Assembly: GCA_016841955.1 (NCBI GenBank)
Contig: JAENYE010000004.1
Location: 1-64,000, forward strand
Length of the DNA stretch: 64,000 bases
Direction: 5' to 3'
Source: Methanobacteriota archaeon
GTDB lineage: Archaea > Halobacteriota > Methanomicrobia > Methanomicrobiales > Methanoculleaceae
Below the pieces are notes generated by a model that had not been told where the DNA came from, did not search any database, and worked only from the letters and a program-made list of their open reading frames with translations. Positions 1 to 9,220 of the stretch are shown piece by piece. Made by a program: the position numbers and the translations under genes. Position 1 is the first letter of the stretch; the number at the start of each line of letters is the position of its first letter.

Positions 1-88
1 GGGTATTCCCTTGCGGGAAGGGGGGAGACCCCCCTCCCCTGTCCCCACCCCCCCTGTGGCGATAGCCACCACGGTCCACTGCACCGGG
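1..88 (-). repeat. Dispersed G-rich hairpin repeat, copy 1
   Basis: On the minus strand this reads as a 27-nt conserved block (positions 60-86, beginning TGCAGTGGACCGTGG) followed by a G-rich tract (runs of 7, 4, 4 and 6 G) and a G/C hairpin with a T-C-T loop. The same block, 26 of 27 bases identical, followed by the same architecture lies on the plus strand at 51116-51183. It sits downstream of the pscS stop at the very edge of the window, so its full extent is unknown. No ORF is evident in it. Confidence 0.75.
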
Positions 89-193
89 CTTTTGATCGAT
101 AACAGTAGTTCTCACGAGTTCATCCTGTATCTTAACTGCGATAGCGCCCCGGCCCGCACACACCCGCTCTAAAAAAGAAGTCCGAGAATTCCC

Positions 194-1372
194 TCAGACA
201 ATATTCAGCCCATTCTCCCGCGCAATCTCGACAAACGACTCCCCGACGTGCCGGATCTGCTTTTCGGTCAGCCCGAAGGTGTTGAACTTCCAGACTTTGG
301 TGGAGCCGGGGATGACCCCGGTGATGCCCCGCTTCTTCAACTCGCCCGAGAGGAAGTAACCGCGCTTCTTGTGCTGCTGTGCCACCGTATCGAAGGATTC
401 GCGGGTATCGATCCGGGTCAGGGTGTGCTGCCGAGGGTAGTCGGAGAGCACCTTCGTCCCCTCGATGGAGAGGAGCGCGTCCACGACCGCCTGTGAGTGC
501 GCCACCTCGGTCTCCCAGTGCTGCACCCGCTCCCTGACGTGGGGGAACGAGGCCATCATGCCGACGACGGTGACGCCCATGAGGGTGCATCCCATCATCT
601 CCACCTCTTTGAGCCCGAACGTCCGTCCGGTCACGTCCCCCTTTGCCTGCGTCGTCCGGAAGACCCGCTCCGCGTGCTCTTTCGTCGTCGCGAGGAGGCC
701 CGAGGGGGCCGGGGCCGCCATGCTCTTGTGGCCCGACCCGACCACGAAGTCGGCACCGAGCGCTTTGCCGTCGACGGGCATGATCCCGACCGTGTAGGCC
801 CCGTTGACGAGGACCGGGATGTCGTACTGGTGGGCGACTTTTATAATGCCCGCGACGTCGTGAACGTTCCCGAACTGGTAGTCGACGTGGTCGACGAAGA
901 GCAGGGGTGGTGTCCGTGAGAACTCCCGGATCACCGCCTCGATCTTCTCCGCGGCGGCGTCGGGGGTGATGTGGTTCGCCGCGTCCTTCGGGATCTCCCG
1001 CGGAACCCCCCCCGCTTCCTCGACCGCCATGAACTCGGTGTAGTGGGCAAGCGCCGTCACGATGACCGGGTCGCCTTTCTCCACGTACGTGCTCGCGACC
1101 GCCTGGAACCCCCGGCGCGCTCCCGGCACCACCCGCACCGCATCCATATTCAGCCACGCGGCGAGGTCCGCGTGGAACTGCGCGATGGGGGGCTTCTGGA
1201 TGTAGTCGAGCCTGAAGGGGCTCCGGCAGTTGTCACAGACCGAGTAGCCGTCGCCGAAGGATATCGCCGCCTTCATGGCATCGGCGGTGAGCCGCCCGCC
1301 CGCCTGGATGGGGTCGATGTTGATGTACATCTCCTCGACGTCGCGGGATTCGATATCGACTGCGCACTTCAC
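194..1372 (-). CDS. pscS: O-phospho-L-seryl-tRNA:Cys-tRNA synthase (SepCysS)
   Basis: PLP enzyme that converts Sep-tRNA(Cys), made by SepRS, to Cys-tRNA(Cys) using a sulfur donor. It is the second step of tRNA-dependent cysteine synthesis in methanogens. The 392-residue length fits the family. A CDNC pair (Cys46, Cys49) and a later Cys (about 262, in MMGCT) match the three conserved cysteines that carry the persulfide in this family. The PLP lysine is Lys216 in GSGHKS. The ATG start overlaps the stop of the small upstream ORF by 4 nt, so the two are probably translationally coupled. SepRS is not in this window. The homocysteine operon at 32.9-35.5 kb is a related sulfur pathway. Confidence 0.95.
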   Translation of the reverse strand: MKCAVDIESRDVEEMYINIDPIQAGGRLTADAMKAAISFGDGYSVCDNCRSPFRLDYIQKPPIAQFHADLAAWLNMDAVRVVPGARRGFQAVASTYVEKGDPVIVTALAHYTEFMAVEEAGGVPREIPKDAANHITPDAAAEKIEAVIREFSRTPPLLFVDHVDYQFGNVHDVAGIIKVAHQYDIPVLVNGAYTVGIMPVDGKALGADFVVGSGHKSMAAPAPSGLLATTKEHAERVFRTTQAKGDVTGRTFGLKEVEMMGCTLMGVTVVGMMASFPHVRERVQHWETEVAHSQAVVDALLSIEGTKVLSDYPRQHTLTRIDTRESFDTVAQQHKKRGYFLSGELKKRGITGVIPGSTKVWKFNTFGLTEKQIRHVGESFVEIARENGLNIV

Positions 1373-1551
1373 CGTACCAGCTCCTCTTCGAGGATTGCAA
1401 TCTGCCGTTTCACCTTCGCGAGGGTGGTTGCGGCGCGCTCCCGCTGCGCCTCATCAAGGTCATGCTCCGGGGCTGTCTCCCGGAGCAGGAACCGGAGGTC
1501 GGAGAGGAGGAAGAGCGCCTGAAAAACTGCATCAACGGCTCTTTTTGACAC
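1369..1551 (-). CDS. Small helical protein coupled to pscS (unknown)
   Basis: About 60 residues, mostly charged and helical (for example LARVK- and ILEEE-type segments), with no signal or membrane segment. The stop overlaps the pscS start by 4 nt. I prefer the GTG at 1551 because a perfect anti-Shine-Dalgarno match (GGTGAT) lies just before it; an in-frame TTG at 1566 is the alternative. The position suggests an accessory to cysteinyl-tRNA formation, but I do not recognise a family and the link is by context only. Confidence 0.6.
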   Translation of the reverse strand: MSKRAVDAVFQALFLLSDLRFLLRETAPEHDLDEAQRERAATTLAKVKRQIAILEEELVR

Positions 1552-1647
1552 GAGATCACCATACAAATATCAGTGAGGATATATTAGTTTAAGCGTATTA
1601 TGGACACCGGCCCGGTGCCGGACACATTCGCACCACGCAGATCAGGC

Positions 1648-1656
1648 ATTTATACT
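1648..1656 (+). promoter_or_regulatory. TATA box for the mre11 operon
   Basis: ATTTATACT is centred about 26 nt upstream of about position 1678. Transcription would start within a few bases of the ATG at 1682, giving a nearly leaderless mRNA. The same intergenic region carries an A/T-rich stretch (1577-1600) that could serve the divergent pscS operon. Confidence 0.5.
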
Positions 1657-1681
1657 CAAGGGACATGGAGACTAATTGGGC

Positions 1682-2842
1682 ATGAAGATCGTTCATCTGG
1701 CAGACACGCATCTCGGATTATCGGCTTTTAACCGGGTCGATCCGGATACCGGGATGAACCTGCGCGAACAGCTCATCTACGACAACTTTCTTGCTGCCGT
1801 CGACCGGATCGTTGCCTTACGTCCCGATGCGCTCGTCCACGCGGGCGACCTCTTCCACCAGGTCAAGCCGAAGACCCGCGCCTACACGACGGCGCTCGAC
1901 GCCCTCTCCCGCCTGCAGGATGCGGGGATCCCGGTGCTCGTGGTCGCGGGCAACCACAGCATGGCCAAGACCCGGTACACGGCATCGCCGTTCGAGGTGC
2001 TCGAGCGGGGAGGCTACCGCGCAAACGACCTCTACGTCGCCCACCACAACCGTTACCGGCGGGTCGAACTGGGAGACGCCGTCTTTCACCTGATACCGAA
2101 TATGCTCGAAGCAGAAGGCTACCGGACGGCATTCGAGGGGATAGAGTTTTCCTCCGGAACAAACGTGCTCGTCACCCACGGCCTTGCGAGCATCCTGAAG
2201 GACAAGCGGCTGCACACCGTTGCCGAGCACGAACTGGACGCGACGATCCTCTCCGACCGGTTCGACTACATCGCGCTCGGCCACTTCCACGGCCAGGTGC
2301 AGGTCGCCGACAACGCCTGGTACAGCGGGTCGCTCGAACACTGCAACTACGGGGAGATCGCGGAGAAGAAGGGAGGCCTCGCCGTGGACCTGGAGTCCGG
2401 GGGGGTCGGGCATATCGACCTCCCGCACACCCCCATGTTCAGCCTCGGCCGGATCAACTGCGACGGGCTCTCGGCCAAGGAGGTCGTGGACGGCATCCTT
2501 GATGCGGCCGAGAACCACGGGAAAAGAATCTACCAGGCGATCTGCCAGATCACGCTCGACGGAATACGCCGCGAGACGCTCCGTACACTCGACCAGAGGG
2601 CGCTTCAGGATATCCGGGGCCGGGCGCTGGACCTCAAACTGCAGGTGCTGGCCGTCGACGATCCGTCCCGGATCTTTTACGAGGACTCGCTCGTCGGGGT
2701 GGATTACGTCGCCGAGTTCGAGCACTTCGTGGAGAGGGAGCACCTTGCCCCCGGCGAGGAGGAGTTCGTGAAGAGGACCGGGACCGCGGTCCTCCGGTCG
2801 GTCATCGCACGCCGTAAAGAGGGAGAAAGTGCTGCTGAATAA
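1682..2842 (+). CDS. mre11: DNA double-strand break repair nuclease Mre11
   Basis: Mn-dependent 3'-5' exonuclease/endonuclease that forms the MR complex with Rad50 and starts DNA end resection. Phosphoesterase motifs appear in order: ADTHLG near the start, HAGDLFH at about 60, GNHS at about 97, VTHG at about 165 and LGHFHG at about 202. The length is 386 residues. I chose the ATG at 1682 because the TATA box predicts transcription start there; an in-frame TTG at 1676 with GGAG before it is possible. The 3' end overlaps rad50 by 14 nt. It is the first gene of mre11-rad50-nurA-herA, the usual archaeal resection cluster. Confidence 0.95.
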   Translation: MKIVHLADTHLGLSAFNRVDPDTGMNLREQLIYDNFLAAVDRIVALRPDALVHAGDLFHQVKPKTRAYTTALDALSRLQDAGIPVLVVAGNHSMAKTRYTASPFEVLERGGYRANDLYVAHHNRYRRVELGDAVFHLIPNMLEAEGYRTAFEGIEFSSGTNVLVTHGLASILKDKRLHTVAEHELDATILSDRFDYIALGHFHGQVQVADNAWYSGSLEHCNYGEIAEKKGGLAVDLESGGVGHIDLPHTPMFSLGRINCDGLSAKEVVDGILDAAENHGKRIYQAICQITLDGIRRETLRTLDQRALQDIRGRALDLKLQVLAVDDPSRIFYEDSLVGVDYVAEFEHFVEREHLAPGEEEFVKRTGTAVLRSVIARRKEGESAAE

Positions 2843-5800
2843 CCTCCGGATGCGGAACTTCAAACGGTTCCGTGATCAGGAGATCGCTTTCCAGGACGGC
2901 ATCACGGGCATCGTCGGGAACAACGGGACCGGCAAGAGCAGCATCATGAGCGCCGTCCTCTTCGCCCTCTACGGGCTCCAGGGGACCGGGCTTGACGGGA
3001 ACTACATCGTCAGTTCCTTTGCGGGCCCGCAGGACGTCTGCGAGGTCCGCCTGGACTTCCTGGTCGGCAGCAACGAGTATGCCGTCGTCCGCAGGTTCAA
3101 GCGCCGCTCCTCCTCGACCCTCCACGAAGCAAACCTCTACCTGAACCAGAAACTCCTCGCAAGCAGCGTCCAGAAGGTAGGGCAGGAAGTGCAGCGGATC
3201 GTCGGCATGGGCCCGGGCGACTTCCGGAACACCATCTACGCCGGGCAGAAAGAACTCCTCGCCCTGCTCGAGAGCAGGGCCGGGTCCCGGAAGGACTGGT
3301 TCATGCAGGTGCTGGGCATCGATTACCTCAAGAAGGACAGCATGGAAGACCTCAAGTCGGCCATCGATGCCCGGGAAGGGGTCTTCCGGGAGCTCTCCGG
3401 CCGTCTCCAGGAACTGGATGCCGGCGGGATTCGCGACCGTCTCGCAACACTCCGCGCCGGGCTTGCCGGTGCAGAGGAAGCGTCGGAGAGGGCCGGGGCC
3501 GCCGAGAGGAGTGCCGGGGAGGTGCTCGAACATACCCGAAAGGAGCGCGACCGGCTGCTCTCCGTGCGCGACCGCTGCCTGCATCTCACACAGGAGGAGG
3601 AGGTGCTCGCGGGCGAGATCGCGCGGCTCCGCACCGAGTGCCGGGAGGGGGGGACGGAGATCGCACAGCGGCAGCTGCTGCAGGCCGAACTCGAAGAACT
3701 GGCCCTCCTCGCCGACCGCTACGAGCCCCTGAAAGCGGAAGTTGGTGCGATGGCGGAGGAAAAGGCGCTCGCCGACCACCTGGCCCTCGAAGCGAACGCC
3801 GCGGACGAGCAGGTCCGGGAGTACGGCGAACGCCGCGCGAAGGTTGAAGCCGAACTCACCGCACTTGCAGAGGACGAGGTGGCTGTTGCCGGCCTTGAAC
3901 GGGAGGTCGGGGAGTGGCAGGCCCTCCGCGACCGTATCACGGCAATGAAGGCGCTCCAGCCGGAATACGACGCCCTCCGCGAAGAACTCGCCCGCCTGGA
4001 AGAGCGGTTCGCCCAGACGGAGCGGCGCGTCCGGGAAAACCGGGCCGAGATCGAGGAGGTCGAGGAGAAGGCCCGGCGCCTCCGCGCGCTCGAAGAGGAG
4101 ACAGGCGACTACGACGCCCTCCGGGCCCGTGAAGAGGTGCTTCTTTCGGCTCAGGAACACGCCCGGCAGGAAGAGCGGTGCCTGCGGGAGGTCGACGCCG
4201 GTTCCGAAGAGATGAGCCTGCTCGAGAGCGAGATCGCCGGCCTTGCCCGGCAGCTCGCCGGGATGGACTCTATCGAGGATCAGATCGAGTCGGCGGAGAG
4301 CCGGAAGGATTACCTGACCTCCCGGATCAGCGCCTGCGCCGAACGGCAGGAGGCGATCCGCGAGGAGATCCGGAGGCTGGCCGAACACCGGGCCGAGATC
4401 CTCACCGCGGGCCCGGAAGGGTCCTGCCCGACGTGCCACCAGAGCCTCGGCGAACACTACGAGGAACTGGTCGGCGACCTTGCAGCCGCTACCGCGTCGA
4501 TGCAGAAGACGCTCGCCGGTCTCGAGCACGAGCATACGAGGGCGACCGCCGACCGCCAGAGCCTCGTCGCCGGGTTGCAGGACCTTCACCGGCAGCGCAC
4601 CGACTGCCAGCGCTTAAAGGAGCAGCATGCGCTTTATTCGTCCCGGTACGAGCAGAGCGCGGGTGTCGTGCAGCGGTGGCAGGCCGAGGCCGGGGAGCAC
4701 CGTGCCGCGATACGGGCGCTCGGCGTGGAGGAGTATGACCCGGCGGCGCACGCCGCTCTCAAGGAGCGGATCCGCTCTCTCGCGGAGATGCGCGCCGCGG
4801 CCGATACCCTCCGGGGCGAGTGCAGCCGCCTCCCCACACTCCAGGAGGAGCGGCAGCGGCTCATCGCTGATGTCGAGAACTACCTCGTCCGCAAAGAGGA
4901 GGTTGAAGCGAAGATCTCCCGGCTCGGGTTCGACCCGCAGGTCCGGCAGCGCCTGGAGACCGAAGCGCAGGCGCTTGAGGCGTCGTACCGCACGTACGCG
5001 GAAGCACAGGCCCGGCTCGCACGGCGGCCGGCACTGGAAGAGGAGTCGAAGACTGTTTTCGCCAGGGTCGACAGGCTCCGGGAGAAACTGCAGGCTGCCA
5101 GGGACGAGCTCGCCCGCCTCTCGTGGGACCCGGAACGGTTCGCGCGCCTCACCGAGGAATGCAGCCGAGCTGATGCGGCGCACCGGAAAGCGTTTGAACT
5201 CCGTGTCCGCCTCGAGGAAGTCCCGAGGCTGCTTGAGGCGCTCGAGGCAAAGCAGAACCTCCTCGCGAACCGGGAGGCCGAGCTGCTCCGGGCCAGGGCG
5301 GCCATCGAGGATCTCGGGTTTGACGAGCGGCAGGTCGCGGCGGCACAGGAGGCGCTCGCGGTTTGCGAGAGGGATCTCGCGGCGGCACGCGAGCAGAGGT
5401 ATGCCGTCGCCGCCCGGATAAGCAGCCTGAAGGCGGATATCGAGGAGGAGGCGGGGAGACTCTCCCGGTCGGAGGCCCTCCTCCGGCAGCAGGAGGCATT
5501 AACCGAGGAGATCGGGCGCCTGAAACTGACCCGGTCGCTCATCAAGGATTACACTGACTACCTCCTCCAGGTGGTCAGGGACCGGATCGAGGAGGAGGCA
5601 GGGAGGGTGCTTGCGGAGATCACCGACGGGCGGTACGGCACCGTGATGCTGGACGACGACTTCACCGTCCTCGTCCACGATATGGGAGACGACTACCCGG
5701 CCGACCGGTTCAGCGGCGGGGAACAGGACGATATCGCCATCGCTCTCCGGGTAGCCCTCTCCCGGTTCCTTGCCGAGGTGAACGAGGTGCACGACTCAAC

Positions 5801-6002
5801 GTTCCTGATCTTTGACGAGATCTTCGGGAGCCAGGATGAAGGGCGGCGCAACAACCTCCTGCGGGCGCTCCGGACCCAGGAGGCTCATTTCCCCCAGATC
5901 CTCCTCATATCCCACATCACCGAGGTTCAGGACGAGTTCTCGACGACACTCATGGTCGAGATGGGCGCAGACCAGGCAAGCAGGGTCCGGGAGTTTGAGT
6001 GA
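2829..6002 (+). CDS. rad50: DNA repair ATPase Rad50
   Basis: SMC-like ATPase partner of Mre11 that bridges DNA ends and controls the nuclease. The 1057 residues include a Walker A (NNGTGKSS) at 31-38 and a long coiled coil rich in E, R, L and A. The zinc hook CPTC lies at about 532-535, almost exactly central. The ABC signature FSGGEQ is at about 961, Walker B LIFDEIF at about 991, and a His switch (LLISHI) follows. The GTG start at 2829 has GGGAG upstream and lies inside the end of mre11. The stop overlaps the nurA start (TGATG), so the order is translationally coupled. Confidence 0.95.
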   Translation: MLLNNLRMRNFKRFRDQEIAFQDGITGIVGNNGTGKSSIMSAVLFALYGLQGTGLDGNYIVSSFAGPQDVCEVRLDFLVGSNEYAVVRRFKRRSSSTLHEANLYLNQKLLASSVQKVGQEVQRIVGMGPGDFRNTIYAGQKELLALLESRAGSRKDWFMQVLGIDYLKKDSMEDLKSAIDAREGVFRELSGRLQELDAGGIRDRLATLRAGLAGAEEASERAGAAERSAGEVLEHTRKERDRLLSVRDRCLHLTQEEEVLAGEIARLRTECREGGTEIAQRQLLQAELEELALLADRYEPLKAEVGAMAEEKALADHLALEANAADEQVREYGERRAKVEAELTALAEDEVAVAGLEREVGEWQALRDRITAMKALQPEYDALREELARLEERFAQTERRVRENRAEIEEVEEKARRLRALEEETGDYDALRAREEVLLSAQEHARQEERCLREVDAGSEEMSLLESEIAGLARQLAGMDSIEDQIESAESRKDYLTSRISACAERQEAIREEIRRLAEHRAEILTAGPEGSCPTCHQSLGEHYEELVGDLAAATASMQKTLAGLEHEHTRATADRQSLVAGLQDLHRQRTDCQRLKEQHALYSSRYEQSAGVVQRWQAEAGEHRAAIRALGVEEYDPAAHAALKERIRSLAEMRAAADTLRGECSRLPTLQEERQRLIADVENYLVRKEEVEAKISRLGFDPQVRQRLETEAQALEASYRTYAEAQARLARRPALEEESKTVFARVDRLREKLQAARDELARLSWDPERFARLTEECSRADAAHRKAFELRVRLEEVPRLLEALEAKQNLLANREAELLRARAAIEDLGFDERQVAAAQEALAVCERDLAAAREQRYAVAARISSLKADIEEEAGRLSRSEALLRQQEALTEEIGRLKLTRSLIKDYTDYLLQVVRDRIEEEAGRVLAEITDGRYGTVMLDDDFTVLVHDMGDDYPADRFSGGEQDDIAIALRVALSRFLAEVNEVHDSTFLIFDEIFGSQDEGRRNNLLRALRTQEAHFPQILLISHITEVQDEFSTTLMVEMGADQASRVREFE

Positions 6003-7039
6003 TGGACCAGAAAGCCATTTACCGGGACGCGATCCGGCGGGTCGCAGGGAGGATCCGGGAGTCCGCCCCAGAGGACCTTGCCGGGCGGTTCGCGGCATGC
6101 GGCGGGTTTGACGCGGCGTCGTATCGCCACTGTCGGCCCGGTTTCGGCGGGGCCGTCTGCGCGGTGGACGGGAGCAACACCATTGTCCTCGATGCAGGCA
6201 GTTTTGCCGTTGCCGCCATCCGGGCATCGGTCAGCGCGTATGCCGACGGTGCGCGCCTCTGCCGCCGGACGACACCCCTGCACATCGTCACGGTCAACCA
6301 GGGGGCCGGGAACGAGGATTTTGATTCACTCTTTTACGACTGCTTCCACTGCTCCCCGAAGGCGCGCCTCGACCACGACGACCCGGTCCGGAACACCGCC
6401 GTCATCCGGGATACCCTGGAGTTCTGGGCGGCGACGGAGATGGCTATGGAACTCGATACCGGCGACCTCATCGTCCTCGACGGCACGCTCCAGGTCCGCC
6501 ATGCAAGCCACGACGAGGTCGTCGAGAACCTCTTAAACCTCTGCAACCTCCGGGGCGTGCTCATCGCCGCGGTGACGAAACGGACGTCGCTCACCTGGGG
6601 CGGGGGGTACCCGATCGTCCCGGCGGCGGAAGGGCTCGCCCGTGACCTTGGCATCCCCGGGCCCTGGTACCTCTGCGTCTCCGCCGCCGAAGACCTGATC
6701 GACCGCCGGGAGACACGTCCCTGGAAGCAGCGGGGCGAGCAGTACGTCGCGCGGCTGCACCCGCGAGCGCAGCGGGCGTTCAAGGTGGAGATCCCCAAGT
6801 ACTACAGCCCGGAGATGGTCGAACAGGTCTTCTCTGCACTCGCCTTCTTTGCCGACGACGGGAGGGTCACGGGCTACCCGTACCCGCTCCTCGACGCCCA
6901 CAGCACCACCAAAATCGGGAGGGATGCGGTCGACCAGGTCCGCCAGGACATCATCCGGGACATGGACCTGCTCGGCATGAGCCTTGCCGATTATACCGGC
7001 ATCTTTGGAGACTACCATGACGAGTTTGATCGATATTGA
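6002..7039 (+). CDS. nurA: 5'-3' nuclease NurA
   Basis: Mn-dependent nuclease that works with the HerA translocase to make 3' overhangs during archaeal recombination. The N-terminal part has the conserved acidic patch AVDGSN at about 54, and a second acidic site LIVLDGT lies at about 157. The 345-residue length is usual. The ATG at 6002 overlaps the rad50 TGA, and the 3' end overlaps herA by 23 nt. Both its neighbours and its own motifs support the call. Confidence 0.9.
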   Translation: MDQKAIYRDAIRRVAGRIRESAPEDLAGRFAACGGFDAASYRHCRPGFGGAVCAVDGSNTIVLDAGSFAVAAIRASVSAYADGARLCRRTTPLHIVTVNQGAGNEDFDSLFYDCFHCSPKARLDHDDPVRNTAVIRDTLEFWAATEMAMELDTGDLIVLDGTLQVRHASHDEVVENLLNLCNLRGVLIAAVTKRTSLTWGGGYPIVPAAEGLARDLGIPGPWYLCVSAAEDLIDRRETRPWKQRGEQYVARLHPRAQRAFKVEIPKYYSPEMVEQVFSALAFFADDGRVTGYPYPLLDAHSTTKIGRDAVDQVRQDIIRDMDLLGMSLADYTGIFGDYHDEFDRY

Positions 7040-8615
7040 CGGCGACGACGCCTCGAAATACCGCCTGATCGGGGACCGGGTGCTCAGCTACCGGTTTGCC
7101 GTCCCCCACGACGAGGAGCTCTACCTCGGGGACGTCTTGAAGATCACCGACGACGTCAAAGGGCTGACGTTCTTTGCCAAGGTGAGCGACCTTCTCCACG
7201 ACTGCAACTTCTCCGACTCGAACTGGGATACCCGCCCCCACACCGAGCATTTCTACGGGATAGGAGAGGACGTCTTCATCCTCGTCGAGGCGATGCCGCT
7301 CGGGTACGTGACCGAAGACGGCGCCTTCCGGAAACCCCGGACGATCCCGGCGAAGTTCTCCCGCGTGGAGCGGCCGGAGTCCCGTGACTTTGCGTTCCTG
7401 CGGCAGGTGATGGGCGAGATCGAGGTCGGCGTGATGAAGACCGGCCAGGGCGTCTTAAAGGACGTGAAAGTGGCGCTTCATTCGGCGGTGATGCGGCAGC
7501 ACATGGGCGTCTTTGCAACGACAGGCATGGGGAAGAGCAACTTCATGAAGGTCTTCTGCGCGTCCTGCATGCGGGCCCGGCAGTTCGGGCTCCTCATCGT
7601 GGATCCGCACGGCGAGTACGTGGCGGGAGGGCGGTCGTCGAGCGGCCAGGCCACCCAGGGGCTCCTGCACTACCAGGCCGGCCGGGACGGGCTCTCCGTC
7701 TTTTCCACCCGGCCGGAACCGTTCAGGAAGAAGTACCGGTTAGACCAGCTCTATCTGGACTACGATGACTTCAGGGCGCCCGACCTCCTCCTGCTCTACG
7801 AGCACTCCCCGCCCCAGCGCGAGGTCGTGGAAATGCTCGAGAGCACGCCCGGTTCCGACGTGATCGACTTCTTCCAGAACACCGACTTCGCGACCTTCGA
7901 TGCCGAGACCTACAGCGGCCGGCACCCCCGGATTGCCCGGGACCTGAAAAACTTCTCGCCGAGCACGCTCTCGGTGATGCAGCGGCGCATCACGGGCATG
8001 ATGAACCGGAACCGGGGCTTCTTCCGGAGGCAGGGCTCCTCGATCCCCGACATCATGAGGACACTCCACGAGAACAAGGTCGTCCTGATCGATATCCCGG
8101 GGATGAGCGAGCAGAGCGAACTCTTCGTCCTCTCGATCATAACGCGCAAGATCATGCGCAGCCACCAGGGCGAGGAGGCCGGAGGCGGGGAGGAGCCCAA
8201 ACAGGTGCTGATCACCATCGAGGAGGCCCAGCGGGTGCTGGGGTCCGGGACGGGGAGCACCAGGACCTTCCGGGAAGCAGCGATGGAGGGAAGGAAGTTC
8301 GGCGTGGGGCTCTGCGTGGTCACCCAGCAGCCGAAGAACATCGATGCCCGGGTCCTTGCCCAGCTGAACACCTTCGTGGTGATGGGGCTCTCCGACCGGG
8401 GCGATCGCGATATTATCGCAAGCAGCGCAAAACAGGACCTCTCGCGCCTGGATACCGAGATTCAGACGCTTGAGGCGGGAGAAGCGGTCATCAGCACCAT
8501 CGGGATCCCGTTCCCGGTGAGCACCAGGATCCATCTCTTTGAGGACTACATCCAGGACCTCAACAAAAGACCGGGTGCGAGGCCGATAGACGACGGTCTC
8601 GATAAAGCGTTTTAG
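7017..8615 (+). CDS. herA: HerA hexameric DNA translocase/helicase
   Basis: FtsK-like bipolar ATPase that drives NurA during resection. There is an N-terminal beta-barrel (HAS) region, then Walker A TTGMGKSNF at about 165-173, a Walker B-like LITIEEAQ at about 398-405 and an arginine-finger region near GEAVIST. The length is 532 residues. I chose the ATG at 7017 because GGAG sits 6 nt before it; a longer in-frame start at 6984 lies within nurA and lacks this. It is the last gene of the operon. Confidence 0.93.
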   Translation: MTSLIDIDGDDASKYRLIGDRVLSYRFAVPHDEELYLGDVLKITDDVKGLTFFAKVSDLLHDCNFSDSNWDTRPHTEHFYGIGEDVFILVEAMPLGYVTEDGAFRKPRTIPAKFSRVERPESRDFAFLRQVMGEIEVGVMKTGQGVLKDVKVALHSAVMRQHMGVFATTGMGKSNFMKVFCASCMRARQFGLLIVDPHGEYVAGGRSSSGQATQGLLHYQAGRDGLSVFSTRPEPFRKKYRLDQLYLDYDDFRAPDLLLLYEHSPPQREVVEMLESTPGSDVIDFFQNTDFATFDAETYSGRHPRIARDLKNFSPSTLSVMQRRITGMMNRNRGFFRRQGSSIPDIMRTLHENKVVLIDIPGMSEQSELFVLSIITRKIMRSHQGEEAGGGEEPKQVLITIEEAQRVLGSGTGSTRTFREAAMEGRKFGVGLCVVTQQPKNIDARVLAQLNTFVVMGLSDRGDRDIIASSAKQDLSRLDTEIQTLEAGEAVISTIGIPFPVSTRIHLFEDYIQDLNKRPGARPIDDGLDKAF

Positions 8616-8699
8616 ATGCAAAGTACGAAGGTGATTCTGGCAGGAAACATCCCGTTTCCGCCGTCCCTTCACTGAATTGCATGAAGCCCCGGGGGGGCG

Positions 8700-9209
8700 T
8701 CAGGATTGCTGAACGTTCTCTACTTTATGGATGGAGACACAGTTGATGACCGCATCCCCGCTCAAAATGTAGCGTTTGACGACGGTTCCGAGCACCTCGA
8801 CCACGTCACCCTTCTGCACGTCTTCAGGGGGCGAAGTGAACATCTTGACCGATATCTCACCGGTCCGATCGGCGACGAGGTACTGCGGCCGGTTAAGGAA
8901 CTGGAAATGCGTCCGCTCGACGACGCCCTTTATGCGCACCGGCTCGCCGATCATGTTCAGGTTGATCGCCCGAATCCGGACGTTCTTTGCCTCCTGCTCG
9001 TACATCGGCACCAGTGATGCATACTGCTTCTGGCTCATGTAGTTGAGCGCTGCCGGGATGATCAGGAGCAGGGCAAGTATCGGGACTCCCCAGATAAGGA
9101 TCGACGTCTCTCCTGTGACAATAACCGTACCGAGTAAAATAATTGTGAAGATACCAAAAACGGCCAGAGATATGACCGATATCTTCACATTGATGTTTCC
9201 GATTTTCAT
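8700..9209 (-). CDS. Membrane-anchored OB-fold protein downstream of fdhC
   Basis: 169 residues: two N-terminal membrane helices (about 9-30 and 36-56) followed by a soluble half (about 75-169) that looks like an OB-fold or NfeD-like beta barrel, with alternating strands such as VRIKGVVE and GDVVEVLGTVV. The ATG at 9209 was chosen because the upstream extension is the shadow of fdhC. It begins 11 nt after the fdhC stop, so it is probably cotranscribed with the formate carrier. No catalytic motif is visible. A role near the membrane beside formate uptake is inferred only from position. Confidence 0.75.
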   Translation of the reverse strand: MKIGNINVKISVISLAVFGIFTIILLGTVIVTGETSILIWGVPILALLLIIPAALNYMSQKQYASLVPMYEQEAKNVRIRAINLNMIGEPVRIKGVVERTHFQFLNRPQYLVADRTGEISVKMFTSPPEDVQKGDVVEVLGTVVKRYILSGDAVINCVSIHKVENVQQS

Positions 9210-9220
9210 CTGATATCTCT

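Noticed and set aside
2802-4589. 595-codon frame antisense to rad50
   Set aside because: Mirror of Rad50 coiled coil; composition is biased and no start signal is present.
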